A DNA stretch of 60,128 bases from Clostridiales bacterium (GTDB lineage: Bacteria; Bacillota; Clostridia; Oscillospirales; CAG-272): positions 4,636 through 64,763 of the forward strand of contig DXYE01000002.1 of the NCBI GenBank assembly GCA_019415985.1, in the 5' to 3' direction. The translations under genes and the position numbers were made by a program. Below, piece by piece: positions 9,200 to 17,715 of this stretch. The stretch's first letter is position 1, and every line of letters begins with the position of its first letter. The notes below the pieces were generated by a model. It searched no databases. It was not told the DNA's origin and was given only the letters and a program-made list of their open reading frames with translations.

Positions 9200-9608
9200 T
9201 ATCCATTTCAAAGGAATAACGGTTTTCCAGCAACAGCATAGCAGCCGACAAACGACGGCAGTCTGATGATTCTCAAACCTGCATGCAGACCTGAAGCGCA
9301 GAAAATCCGGCAAAAATACCATTCAAATTCGTAAAACATTCTATGCTTCTCTGAGAACAACTGTGACAATTTCCGCATAGCGATACGCATTCTCTCGGGA
9401 CAGACCAAAATGTGTAGGAGAAATATTGAAAAATTCATCGCAGCGTATATACATAGGACACGGCAAAGTGATATAATAACAGAAACAGCAGAAAATGACT
9501 GACGGCATAAAGTCTTTGTTTGCCGCACCGTAGCAGTGATTTTTCTGCATAAAATTCAATTGAGCTTTGTAAAATTACGTACAATTCCGCAGCGAAGGGG
9601 GCATCATT

Positions 9609-10478
9609 ATGTGGATTTTGTATGCCTTTGGCTCTGCATTGTTTTCCGGAATCACCGCCATTTTAGCAAAATGCGGGATTCGGAAGACAGATTCCACCGT
9701 TGCAACTGCAATTCGGACCGTCGTCGTGCTTCTGTTTTCATGGCTTCTGGCGTTTATCGCCGGATCGCAATCGCAAATGGGCTCTATTGGGCATAAGACT
9801 TGGCTCTTTCTGATTCTTTCAGGACTTGCTACCGGCGCTTCCTGGCTATGTTACTTTAAGGCCCTGCAGCTCGGTGATATCAACCAGGTTGTGCCGATCG
9901 ATAAATCCAGTATAATACTAACCGTTCTGATGGCCTTTATCTTTCTGAACGAAGAAATATCCCTATTCAAAGCGGCAGGGATCGTTCTGATCGCCATAGG
10001 AACCTTTTTGATGATTGAGAAAAAAGATATCGTAAACGAAAACCAGTCAAAACGAATACACTCGATATTCTATGCCATTGGCTCCGCCGTCTTTGCCAGC
10101 CTTACTTCCATTCTTGGTAAAGTCGGCATTTCCGGCGTAGAATCCAATCTTGGAACAGCGATTCGCACCGGTGTGGTGCTCGTCATGGCATGGATCATGG
10201 TATTTGTGACCGGTAAGCAGCACACGATCCGGGAAATTCCAAAGAAAGAAGCTGGATTTATCATACTATCGGGTCTTGCAACAGGCGGGTCATGGCTCTG
10301 TTATTATAAAGCGCTGCAGGATGGACTTGCCAGCGTAGTCGTTCCGATTGACAAGCTCAGCATTGTCGTCTCCGTTGTATTCTCCTACTTTATTTTTCAT
10401 GAACACCTTTCAAAAAAATCTGTACTCGGCCTCGTTTTGATTGTAGCCGGTACACTCATCATGCTGATCCCAAAATGA
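9609..10478 (+). CDS. EamA/DMT family transporter
   Basis: 289 residues with about ten hydrophobic segments in two homologous halves. Each half carries the same signature: LSGLATGASWLCYFKALQLG in the first, LSGLATGGSWLCYYKALQDG in the second, followed by VVPIDKSS and VVPIDKLS. This is the two-EamA drug/metabolite exporter fold, in the subgroup with SWLCYF and VPIDK motifs. Substrate is unknown. AAGGGGGC precedes the ATG at 9609. It stands alone on the plus strand, followed by a hairpin terminator. Confidence 0.9.
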   Translation: MWILYAFGSALFSGITAILAKCGIRKTDSTVATAIRTVVVLLFSWLLAFIAGSQSQMGSIGHKTWLFLILSGLATGASWLCYFKALQLGDINQVVPIDKSSIILTVLMAFIFLNEEISLFKAAGIVLIAIGTFLMIEKKDIVNENQSKRIHSIFYAIGSAVFASLTSILGKVGISGVESNLGTAIRTGVVLVMAWIMVFVTGKQHTIREIPKKEAGFIILSGLATGGSWLCYYKALQDGLASVVVPIDKLSIVVSVVFSYFIFHEHLSKKSVLGLVLIVAGTLIMLIPK

Positions 10479-10566
10479 GGTCCGTCATCAAAGCCTTCCG
10501 CTTGCTGGCCGTTCTGCGGCTCCGGCAGCGAGATCCCGAACAAAGATTTTAAAAGAAGCACATAAA

Positions 10567-10610
10567 AGAATCGCTGTGTTAAATAAGTTCACCCCTTACA
10601 CAGCGATTCT
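10567..10610 (+). terminator. hairpin terminator after the EamA gene
   Basis: Perfect 13-bp stem AGAATCGCTGTGT / ACACAGCGATTCT with an 18-nt loop. It is followed by TTATGTTT, a weak U tract. It could work in either direction, but no minus-strand gene ends close by apart from the region upstream of the hydF 3' end. Confidence 0.6.
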
Positions 10611-10809
10611 TATGTTTCCTTCTCCGGTCTAAAGCAATGTTTCACCAATGCTTCTCTGCAGTTCTTTTTTTATATACTGTTTGGGCATAAAAACGAAGCC
10701 GTTCAAAATATAGCAATGCAGCGTCCGCTTTCATACAGCCTTTCAAAACGCATGCCTGCCGACATCCGTTTGTCTTGGATACCGCTTGCTGCTCCTGTCT
10801 CTCACATTC

Positions 10810-12012
10810 TCAGTCAAGCTCCCTCAGAACATCCGGAAACGGCGCAAGCGAACGCCGCAGAATTCCGTGTATCTGGGCGATCGCAACGCCATAGTTTGTG
10901 ATCGGTACCTGCGCATTTTCAGCGCGTGAGACACGCGAGCGCATTTCGCGTTCATTCAGCATACAGGCTCCGCAATGCACAACAAGCGCATAGGGGGTAA
11001 GATCCTCCGGAAATTCCCCGCCGGAAGTAAAATCAAAACGGATTTCCTTGCCTGTATAGCTCCGAATCCATCCCGGGAGCTTGACCGTCCCGATATCCTC
11101 ACATTGACGGTGATGCGTACAGCCCTCGGAGATGAGCACCGTATCGCCGTCCCTCAGCTTATCCAGCATCGCCGCTCCCCGTACGGCCTGCTTCAGTCCT
11201 CCCTTATATCGGGCAAACAAGATGGAAAAGGACGTGAGGGGGATATCCTCAGGCGTGTCTCGGTTCACACGTCCGAACGCCTGAGAATCAGTGATGACAA
11301 GCCGGGGCTTTTCGGAAAGTGCGGAAAGCGTTCGCACAAGCTCTGTTTCGCGGGTAACAGCAGCAATGGCCCCGGCTTCGAGCACATCCCGTATCGTCTG
11401 TTGCTGCGGTAGAATCAGCCGGCCTTTCGGCGCTGCGGAGTCGATTGGCACGACCAGTACGACGACATCTCCGGGCGATAGGAGATCAGCGACGATTCGT
11501 CTCGGATTTTCCTCACATTTCGCCAGCCGCGCAATTCTCTCTTTCAGTTCGTTTATGTTCATCCCGTTCGCGGCGCTGACATAGATTTCGTTCTCTCCCG
11601 GCGTCGGACACGCTTCCAGCAGGTCCGCCTTGTTATACGCGATAATATACGCAATTTCCTTGGACATAAAAAGGGCTATCAGCTCCCGGTCAGCTTTCCG
11701 AAGCCCTTTCGTCCCGTCTACAACGAGCACCGCAACATCCGTCTTGTCCAGCGTTTGTATCGCCCGCTTGACACGCAGCTCCCCAAGCGCCCCCTCGTCG
11801 TCTGTGCCGGGCGTGTCAATGATAACGACCGGGCCGAGCGGCAGCAGCTCCATTGCTTTTTTGACCGGATCCGTTGTCGTTCCCGGAACATTTGATACCA
11901 CGGAGAGCGCCTGTCCCGTTACCGCATTTACAACGCTTGATTTTCCGGCGTTCCGCAGGCCGAAAAAGCCGATGTGTACACGCTCAGCCGATACTTGATC
12001 ATGGAGTCCCAT
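10810..12012 (-). CDS. hydF: [FeFe]-hydrogenase H-cluster maturation GTPase HydF
   Basis: About 400 residues from the ATG at 12012 (GAGGCGGGG upstream); the open frame to 12135 is unrelated sequence. HydF is the scaffold and carrier that receives the 2Fe precursor built by HydE and HydG and passes it to the hydrogenase. The N-terminal GTPase domain shows GLRNAGKSSVVNAV (P-loop), DTPGTDDEG and NKAD. The C-terminal part has the cluster-binding residues: CTHHRQCEDIG followed by HCGACMLN, giving the HxH and CxxC ligand pattern of HydF. It is on the same strand as hydG but separated from it by a convergent XRE gene and a dead GNAT gene. Confidence 0.95.
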   Translation of the reverse strand: MGLHDQVSAERVHIGFFGLRNAGKSSVVNAVTGQALSVVSNVPGTTTDPVKKAMELLPLGPVVIIDTPGTDDEGALGELRVKRAIQTLDKTDVAVLVVDGTKGLRKADRELIALFMSKEIAYIIAYNKADLLEACPTPGENEIYVSAANGMNINELKERIARLAKCEENPRRIVADLLSPGDVVVLVVPIDSAAPKGRLILPQQQTIRDVLEAGAIAAVTRETELVRTLSALSEKPRLVITDSQAFGRVNRDTPEDIPLTSFSILFARYKGGLKQAVRGAAMLDKLRDGDTVLISEGCTHHRQCEDIGTVKLPGWIRSYTGKEIRFDFTSGGEFPEDLTPYALVVHCGACMLNEREMRSRVSRAENAQVPITNYGVAIAQIHGILRRSLAPFPDVLRELD

Positions 12013-12168
12013 ATTTGCGCCCCGCCTCGCTTCCCGCAAAGGCTTCCTTTCATGAAAATTTTCTGCTGTTCCTCTTCTCGGCGTCAGCCAAAACGGCCCC
12101 ATACTTTCTGCCGGAGGGTTCAGACATCTATTCAATCAGCGGTTGATTTTTATACAACCGATTGATGC

Positions 12169-12197
12169 TTTACATTTCCACCGTGCCATGCTACACT
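12169..12197 (+). promoter_or_regulatory. probable promoter of the XRE regulator gene
   Basis: TTTACA (12169-12174), 17-nt spacer, TACACT (12192-12197). It ends about 38 nt before the XRE ATG at 12236. A partly paired dyad (CAATC-n-GGTTG / CAACCGATTG) lies just upstream at 12133-12164. Confidence 0.45.
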
Positions 12198-12235
12198 GTA
12201 AGCACACCGGTGAATCTATTTTGTGAGGTATTTTT

Positions 12236-13396
12236 ATGAATTTGAAATTGGGGGATAAAATCAGACAGCTTCGCAAGCGCGACGGCCGGACGCAGGAAAA
12301 TCTTGCTGAAGCATTGAGCGTTAGCTGCCAGGCGGTATCCCGCTGGGAAACAGACGGCGCTTATCCCGACATGGAGACAATTCCCGCCATCGCAAACTAC
12401 TTCGGTATTACCATCGACGAGCTGTTCGGGTACAGCGCCGACCGCGACAGAAAAATCGAAGCGGTTGTCGCGCGGGTGGACGCCTATAACATCGAAGCCC
12501 GCGGAGACGATGAATGGGTTGACGAGTGCCTCGGCATTCTCAGAGAGGCCCTTGCGGAATTTCCGCAGAATGAACGCCTGCTTATCACACTGGCCGATAC
12601 GCTTTCTGCGGCAGGCTGGCGGCGTCATCATGAATGGCTGTATTATGACGCCGAAGGATACATTCAGCATCGGTACGATATACACAAGAAAAATGTATAT
12701 TGGCAGGAAGCTGTCAAGGTAAGCGAAAATCTTGTAAATACCGCTAAGGATCCTGCCGTTGTTACCAAAGCGACTTCCATTTTGGTGCTGCTTTACAGAA
12801 ACATCGGAGAAACCGAAAAAGCTGTCGCCTTTGCCAACCGCATGCCGGAGCTGAAGCACTCCCGCGAAATTCTGCTGGCGGCGGCAACGGACGGCAAAGA
12901 GGAAGCCCGCTATATCGGAGATGCCCTTTTGAAGATGGCCTCCAAATTTGCCGAGCAGTGCGTGTACGGCCTCATCAACAATGTTCATCATTATGAAACC
13001 GATATGCCGATTCACAAGCTCAAGGGACTGATTTCCCTTTTCGACCTCATCTGCGACGACGGCAATCTCGGCGAATATCACGGCGAGGTAGTAAAGCTGA
13101 ACCTGTATTTATCCAGAGTACAGTGGGAACGCGGATACCGCGACGACGCCTTTGCTTCGCTTGACGAGGCTCTGAGGCACGCGAAAGCGCTGGAAGCCAT
13201 TTGCGACGGCACGGAGCACGCACTGACAGCGCCCCTTGTCTCCTTTGTAAAATCCAAATCGGGGGCTTCCGCCGGAATTGCAAAAGGACTGCCGGAGGAC
13301 TGGCCCTTCTGGTGCAACCCTGACTATTCTCAGGCAGAAAAGGAAATCAAAGCCGATCCCCGCTGGGCGGAGTGGGTCAAAAAAACACAGCGCTAA
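12236..13396 (+). CDS. XRE-family transcriptional regulator with long C-terminal domain
   Basis: 386 residues. Residues 1-65 are a classic Cro/CI helix-turn-helix (IRQLRKRDGRTQENLAEALS, CQAVSRWETDGAYPDME, YFGITIDELFGY). The remaining 320 residues are mostly helical, with a TPR-like look (ECLGILREALAEFPQNERLL, TEKAVAFANRM, DDAFASLDEALRHAKALE). Similar proteins in clostridia are annotated only as helix-turn-helix regulators; ligand and targets are unknown. It is transcribed against hydF and hydG, and its 3' end overlaps the end of the dead GNAT gene on the other strand. Confidence 0.85.
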   Translation: MNLKLGDKIRQLRKRDGRTQENLAEALSVSCQAVSRWETDGAYPDMETIPAIANYFGITIDELFGYSADRDRKIEAVVARVDAYNIEARGDDEWVDECLGILREALAEFPQNERLLITLADTLSAAGWRRHHEWLYYDAEGYIQHRYDIHKKNVYWQEAVKVSENLVNTAKDPAVVTKATSILVLLYRNIGETEKAVAFANRMPELKHSREILLAAATDGKEEARYIGDALLKMASKFAEQCVYGLINNVHHYETDMPIHKLKGLISLFDLICDDGNLGEYHGEVVKLNLYLSRVQWERGYRDDAFASLDEALRHAKALEAICDGTEHALTAPLVSFVKSKSGASAGIAKGLPEDWPFWCNPDYSQAEKEIKADPRWAEWVKKTQR

Positions 13397-13823
13397 CGGC
13401 TTGTTCGCGAATCCCCTCCGCCGATGCAGCAATCCCATTGCCGTCATGCACCAAGCAGGAATTGGTATTAGTGTAGTCAAAGCCGACAGACATGGCAAAT
13501 TTATCCGCCGTTTCAGATTCGGGATAGCTTGACTACCAATTGCATCCGATCACTTTCAGCCGTTTTTCAGCTTGCTTATAGGCATAGGTACCGATGCCTT
13601 TTCTGCGGCGCTTTGGGTTGATATATATGAATACAAAGCCGGAATACAATGAACTTTCGGGCAGACTCAAGTGAATCCATCCGGCAGCGGTTCCCTCTTC
13701 AAGAATCAATTGCACCGTATCCTTTGAAAACGTTTAAAACACTTCATAATAAAGACGTTCGGTTATTCCATCGACTGCACGCTCATCGGATACGTTATAT
13801 TTTCTGAAAGCAATATTTTTCAT
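13376..13823 (-). pseudogene. GNAT N-acetyltransferase with two in-frame stops
   Basis: One continuous minus-strand frame starts MKNIAFRKYNVSDERAVDG at 13823, with GAGGCAGGA upstream. It is interrupted by TAA at 13734-13736 and by TAG directly after VIGCNW (near 13530), then reads on as SSYPESETADKFAMSVGFDY to a TGA near 13376. The middle has the acetyl-CoA loop of GNAT proteins (INPKRRRKGIGTYAYKQAEKRL). Removing the two stops gives about 148 residues, a normal GNAT length, so the gene was inactivated by point mutations without loss of frame. It lies between hydG and the convergent XRE gene. Confidence 0.75.
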
Positions 13824-13963
13824 ATGGTTTTCCTGCCTCATAATTTTATTACCGGCATGCTTTCATTGTATCATGATACGGCAAAAATGTATATCATCAA
13901 TTGATGGTATAAGAATCAACCGCCAATGGAACGAACAGCCCGCACGTCCGCGGAAGAAACACG

Positions 13964-15418
13964 TCAGAACCGAAAGTCCCGTTTGCCCAAGGCCCTGATG
14001 TCCGCGACATTTCTCCGCGCAATTTCCTTAACCTTTTCATTCGGAATCTTGTCAAGCTCACGGGCGATGAGGTCGAAGCCTATCTTTTTTGTATCCTCCG
14101 ACGCATAGTCCGTGAGATACTCCGAGAGCGTCATGAGCGCGTTCGGATGACAGCAGTTGAGGATCTGACCGCTTTTGCACAGGCTCATGAAGCGGTCGCC
14201 GGTTCTACCCTCGCGATAGCAGGCGGTACAGAAGGAGGGAATGTGCCCCAGCCGCATCAGCCAGTTTACCACCTCGTCGAGCGTGCGCTGGTCGGAAACG
14301 TCGAACTGCTCCGAATCGTGCGGCCGACATTCCTCGGCATACCCGCCCACGGAGGTGCGAGACGCGCCGCTGATCTGTGAAATACCGAGCTTGAGTACCT
14401 TTTCTCGAACCTCCTGACTCTCGCGCGTAGAAATGATCATCCCGGTATACGGGACGGCAATGCGGATGCAAGCGATAATCTTAGAGAAAGTCTCGTCGTC
14501 CAGACTGTTGTCAAATACATCAGGATCGATGTCATCGGCATGTTTGACCCTCGGTACGCTGATAGTATGCGGTCCTACGCCATACACCGCCTCGAGATGC
14601 TCCGCATGCATAAGCAGCCCTGCAAACTCATATTTATACATTTCAAGCCCGAACAGTACGCCGAGTCCCACATCGTCAATGCCACCCTCCATCGCCCGAT
14701 CCATGGCCTCCGTATGGTAATCATAGTCATGCTTCGGACCGGTTGGATGAAGCTCAAGATAGCTCTGCTTGTGATACGTTTCCTGGAAAAGAATATAGGT
14801 ACCGATGCCGGCGTCCTTTAACCTCCGGTAATTTTCGACGGTCGTAGCGGCGATGTTCACGTTCACGCGGCGGATCGCGCCGTTTTTATGATGAATGCTG
14901 TAAATCGTATCGATACATTCGAGAATATACTCTATCGGATTATTCACGGGATCCTCGCCTGCCTCTATCGCCAGACGCTTGTGCCCCATATCCTGCAGCG
15001 CAATAACCTCCCGCCGGACATCCTCCTGCGTCAGCTTTTTGCGCGCAATGTGCTTGTTTTTTAAATGATAGGGACAGTAAACACAGCCGTTGACGCAATA
15101 GTTTGAAAGATAAAGAGGAGCAAATATGACGATTCGGTTGCCGTAAAAAGCCAGCTTGATCTCCTCGGCCAGACGATACATCTGCTCTGTTTTTTCCGGA
15201 ATATCACAGGCCAGCAGCACCGACGCCTCTCTGTGCGTAAGTCCCGAGCAACGGAATCCCCCCGCCGTTTTCCGGGGTCTTGCCTTTTCCAGAATGCTGT
15301 CAATCAGCGGAATGTTGTGTTTATTTTCCTCCGCATACCGGAGCGTTTCGAGAATTTCCCCGTTGTTTATGAAAGCCTCCGCTTTTAATGATTTCGGATC
15401 ATAGTTTGCCACAGTCAT
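13964..15418 (-). CDS. hydG: [FeFe]-hydrogenase maturase HydG (radical SAM tyrosine lyase)
   Basis: 484 residues, full family length. HydG cleaves tyrosine and yields the CO and CN ligands of the H-cluster as an iron-cysteine synthon. The radical-SAM cluster site reads CVNGCVYC (CxxxCxxC) after APLYLSNY. GEDPVNNP and the TIM-barrel segments resemble ThiH. The C-terminal auxiliary-cluster region has CTACYREGRTGDRFM and the downstream KSGQILNCCHPNA. It starts 12 nt after the hydE stop with its own AAAGGAAG site, so it is in one operon with TM1266 and hydE. Confidence 0.97.
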   Translation of the reverse strand: MTVANYDPKSLKAEAFINNGEILETLRYAEENKHNIPLIDSILEKARPRKTAGGFRCSGLTHREASVLLACDIPEKTEQMYRLAEEIKLAFYGNRIVIFAPLYLSNYCVNGCVYCPYHLKNKHIARKKLTQEDVRREVIALQDMGHKRLAIEAGEDPVNNPIEYILECIDTIYSIHHKNGAIRRVNVNIAATTVENYRRLKDAGIGTYILFQETYHKQSYLELHPTGPKHDYDYHTEAMDRAMEGGIDDVGLGVLFGLEMYKYEFAGLLMHAEHLEAVYGVGPHTISVPRVKHADDIDPDVFDNSLDDETFSKIIACIRIAVPYTGMIISTRESQEVREKVLKLGISQISGASRTSVGGYAEECRPHDSEQFDVSDQRTLDEVVNWLMRLGHIPSFCTACYREGRTGDRFMSLCKSGQILNCCHPNALMTLSEYLTDYASEDTKKIGFDLIARELDKIPNEKVKEIARRNVADIRALGKRDFRF

Positions 15419-15430
15419 TGCTTCCTTTCT

Positions 15431-16516
15431 TTATTTTTCAGGATGGTTATCCTTAAAAGTTCCCTCTGTTTTTTTTATATCTCCCCTGTCGACAACAATT
15501 TCATAACCGATCTCCTCCATACGTCTCTTCAGTTGTTCGAGTCCCTCGGCCGCTTCCTCACCGGTGCCAATTTTATTGTTATAAAGCATATACTTTTTTC
15601 GCATTTCAGGCGGTGAAAGATTCGGCATCACAACGTTTGCGCCGGCTAAAATTCCCATTTCTCTTCCGAATGGGTGAATCGTGCCCAGCGCCGTCGTTGC
15701 GGGCAGCAACAAATTTGGCTTAATCAGCCGCAGTACAGAAAGCAGATAGACTGTCAGCTCGAGTCCACCTGCCGGTTCATCACGAAAGGGCGTGTCCTTG
15801 TGCGGAATAAACGGGCCGATACCGCACATATCCGGCGAAAAACGCTCGACGAATTTCAAGTCCTCTGCAAGCTCAAACGCTGTCTGAAACGGCGGCGAAA
15901 CCATAAAGCCGCATCCGGTCTGAAAGCCGATTTCTTTAAGGTCTGTAAGGCAGCGCATACGTTTTTCAAAGGACATCCCCTTCGGGTGCAGCTTTTCATA
16001 CAGCGCTTTATTTGCAGTCTCATGTCTCAGAAGATAGCGGTCCGCCCCCGCTGTAAACATCTGCTCGTAATCTGCCCTCTCGTATTCACCGAGTGAAAGG
16101 GTGACCGCTGTGTCAGGATATCTGTATTTTATGGCCCGGACCGTTTCGCATACATCGCCGGCAGACAGACCGCCGTCCTCTCCTCCCTGCAGCACGAAAG
16201 TCCGGAAACCCAGCTCATATCCGTTTCGGCAGCATTCCAAGATCTGCTCCTTCGACAGACGGTACCGCTCGCAGGCACGGTTGGAACGGCGAATGCCGCA
16301 GTATAAACAATCGTTTCGGCAGACATTGCCGATCTCAATCAGCCCCCGTATATAAATTTGGCTGCCATAAATGCTTTTTCTCACCCGTACCGCCTTCTGT
16401 GCAAGGTATTCCGCAGCCTCCGGCGAATATCCTTCAATAATACAAGCATATTCCTCGGTCTCAAGCGTATGCTGATGTTCAAGCCGGCAGATCAGTTCTT
16501 CCAGTCTTTTATTCAT
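15431..16516 (-). CDS. hydE: [FeFe]-hydrogenase maturase HydE (radical SAM)
   Basis: 361 residues. HydE acts on the HydG-derived iron-cysteine synthon to help build the dithiomethylamine-bridged diiron unit. The radical-SAM motif is CRNDCLYCGIRRSN within IEIGNVCRND. FVLQGGEDGG, the RHETANKALYEKLHP segment and GIGPFIPHKDTPF are typical of HydE. The start codon overlaps the end of the TM1266-type gene (ATGAATAA), and I see no good Shine-Dalgarno site, so translation is probably coupled. Confidence 0.96.
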   Translation of the reverse strand: MNKRLEELICRLEHQHTLETEEYACIIEGYSPEAAEYLAQKAVRVRKSIYGSQIYIRGLIEIGNVCRNDCLYCGIRRSNRACERYRLSKEQILECCRNGYELGFRTFVLQGGEDGGLSAGDVCETVRAIKYRYPDTAVTLSLGEYERADYEQMFTAGADRYLLRHETANKALYEKLHPKGMSFEKRMRCLTDLKEIGFQTGCGFMVSPPFQTAFELAEDLKFVERFSPDMCGIGPFIPHKDTPFRDEPAGGLELTVYLLSVLRLIKPNLLLPATTALGTIHPFGREMGILAGANVVMPNLSPPEMRKKYMLYNNKIGTGEEAAEGLEQLKRRMEEIGYEIVVDRGDIKKTEGTFKDNHPEK

Positions 16517-16766
16517 GATATATTACATGAGAATACGCTGTTTTGACACTGATGCCGCGAAGACTTCCGATTTTTCCGGAAAGCGCCGCAATGGTATCCT
16601 GAGGCGCGTCAATGGCAATCGAAACAATATTGATGTTCTTTTCCTTGTAAGGTACGCCCATCCTTCCGATGATATAGCCGCCGTATTCATGCAGCAGCGC
16701 ATTCAGCCCCTCTACGGAATCCATGTCCTCGACAATGATGCCCATAACAGCGACTCTTGTTTCCAT
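16509..16766 (-). CDS. TM1266-family iron-only hydrogenase system regulator
   Basis: 85 residues beginning METRVAVMGIIVEDMDSVEG, with the family pattern VEGLNALLHEYGGYIIGRMG and VSIAIDAPQDTIAALSGKIG. This small ACT/NikR-like ferredoxin-fold protein usually precedes hydE in Firmicutes and is called the putative hydrogenase system regulator. Its ligand is unknown. It is the first gene of the hydE-hydG operon and overlaps hydE by 8 nt. A run of eight G on the minus strand lies about 100 nt upstream (16866-16873). Confidence 0.88.
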   Translation of the reverse strand: METRVAVMGIIVEDMDSVEGLNALLHEYGGYIIGRMGVPYKEKNINIVSIAIDAPQDTIAALSGKIGSLRGISVKTAYSHVIYHE

Positions 16767-17284
16767 AAATTATCACCATGGCTTTCGCACCGCGAAAGCC
16801 CCCTTCCTCCTTTGATGAAACACACGAACATCGAAATTTTCGCTGATTTTATGCAGAATGACGTTCCCCCCCCGATATAGCTGCAAAATCGAGCTGTAAT
16901 AAATGCAATTCCAAGGAAGGCAACGCTCGCTTCGCGGCCTCCGACAGGTGCGCTTTCTATCGCGCCGGTCGTGCAGCAAGGATTTATAATCTTTCTCTCC
17001 GCTGTCTTTTTTATCCCGTTGGCTCCCTTGCACGCTGTACAGGATAAATCCGCCTGTCGGTCCTGTCAAGTGCCGCCCTTTCCTGCCCCCTTATGTATCC
17101 AGCGAAATATGGGAAATCTCTCAGCAGGGCAACCCTATGAGTCAAAGGTACTCTATGCAGCTCTAACAGGAACCGCCGCACCACCGTCTTTTACCGGAGC
17201 GCCATTGAGTTTCTCTTTATTTCCGGCCATAAGGTTTCGCCATATAAAAGCGTATAAAAATTCCAGACAAAACCGCCGAAACTT
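16767..17284. other. intergenic upstream of the hydrogenase maturation operon
   Basis: About 500 bp with no convincing gene. Frames on both strands are rich in rare residue combinations and match nothing. The notable item is the G8/C8 homopolymer at 16866-16873. Read-through from the promoter at 17419-17447 would cross this region into the operon. Confidence 0.4.
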
Positions 17285-17291
17285 CATCCCG

Positions 17292-17334
17292 TAAAAAAAG
17301 AAGGGCTGAGCCTCTCCGCAAGGCGCAGCCCTTC
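17292..17334 (-). terminator. strong intrinsic terminator
   Basis: On the minus strand a 9-bp outer stem GAAGGGCTG / CAGCCCTTC (17326-17334 with 17300-17308), extended by a GCCT/AGGC inner stem, is followed by seven U. It sits about 80 nt downstream of the predicted start of transcription near 17412. Confidence 0.85.
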
Positions 17335-17412
17335 CGTCATCTATTGAACATGGATGGATTTGGGCGCATCCTTACACTCAGAACCGATTACGGAATCTTT
17401 ATGGCAGGAGAC
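17292..17412 (-). ncRNA. candidate small RNA or attenuator leader, about 120 nt
   Basis: It is bounded by a consensus promoter and a strong terminator, with no plausible protein frame inside (the longest is a ten-codon frame without a proper ribosome site). Internal pairing includes CCG-TAAT-CGG and GGATG-n10-CATCC ahead of the terminator. I do not recognise it as 6S, SRP, tmRNA or a known riboswitch class. Because the hydrogenase maturation operon lies about 520 nt downstream in the same direction, it may be a trans-acting RNA or a leader that terminates unless a signal is present. Confidence 0.5.
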
Positions 17413-17418
17413 GTTTTT

Positions 17419-17447
17419 ATTATACTCCAGTTAAATAGAAAAGTCAA
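17419..17447 (-). promoter_or_regulatory. consensus sigma-A promoter
   Basis: On the minus strand TTGACT (17442-17447), 17-nt spacer, TATAAT (17419-17424). Eleven of twelve bases match the consensus. It drives the candidate small RNA. Confidence 0.8.
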
Positions 17448-17715
17448 GGCATTTCGCTGATTTTTGAGATATTCTCCGCATTTGTTTCTGCCTCTTATTT
17501 TTCAGTATACCCTTGTTCTGCCGCAAAATACATACAAATCAAGGAAAGCTGCAAATGCCTCTTTTATGACTGTCTTCCTTTTAACAGCCAAATGTTCATT
17601 GAGCTTTTTGGCAGTCGACCGATTTTCCGACCGGAATTCATACGACATATCCGATGGCTATCGCTCTGCGCAAGGATGTTTTTCCATTTTCTTACTATCT
17701 TAGTTCCAGGTGGGT

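Noticed and set aside
16773..17069. 98-residue minus-strand frame upstream of the TM1266 gene
   Set aside because: Composition is not protein-like (Arg/Ser/Tyr-rich low-complexity runs), it has no ribosome site and matches no family.
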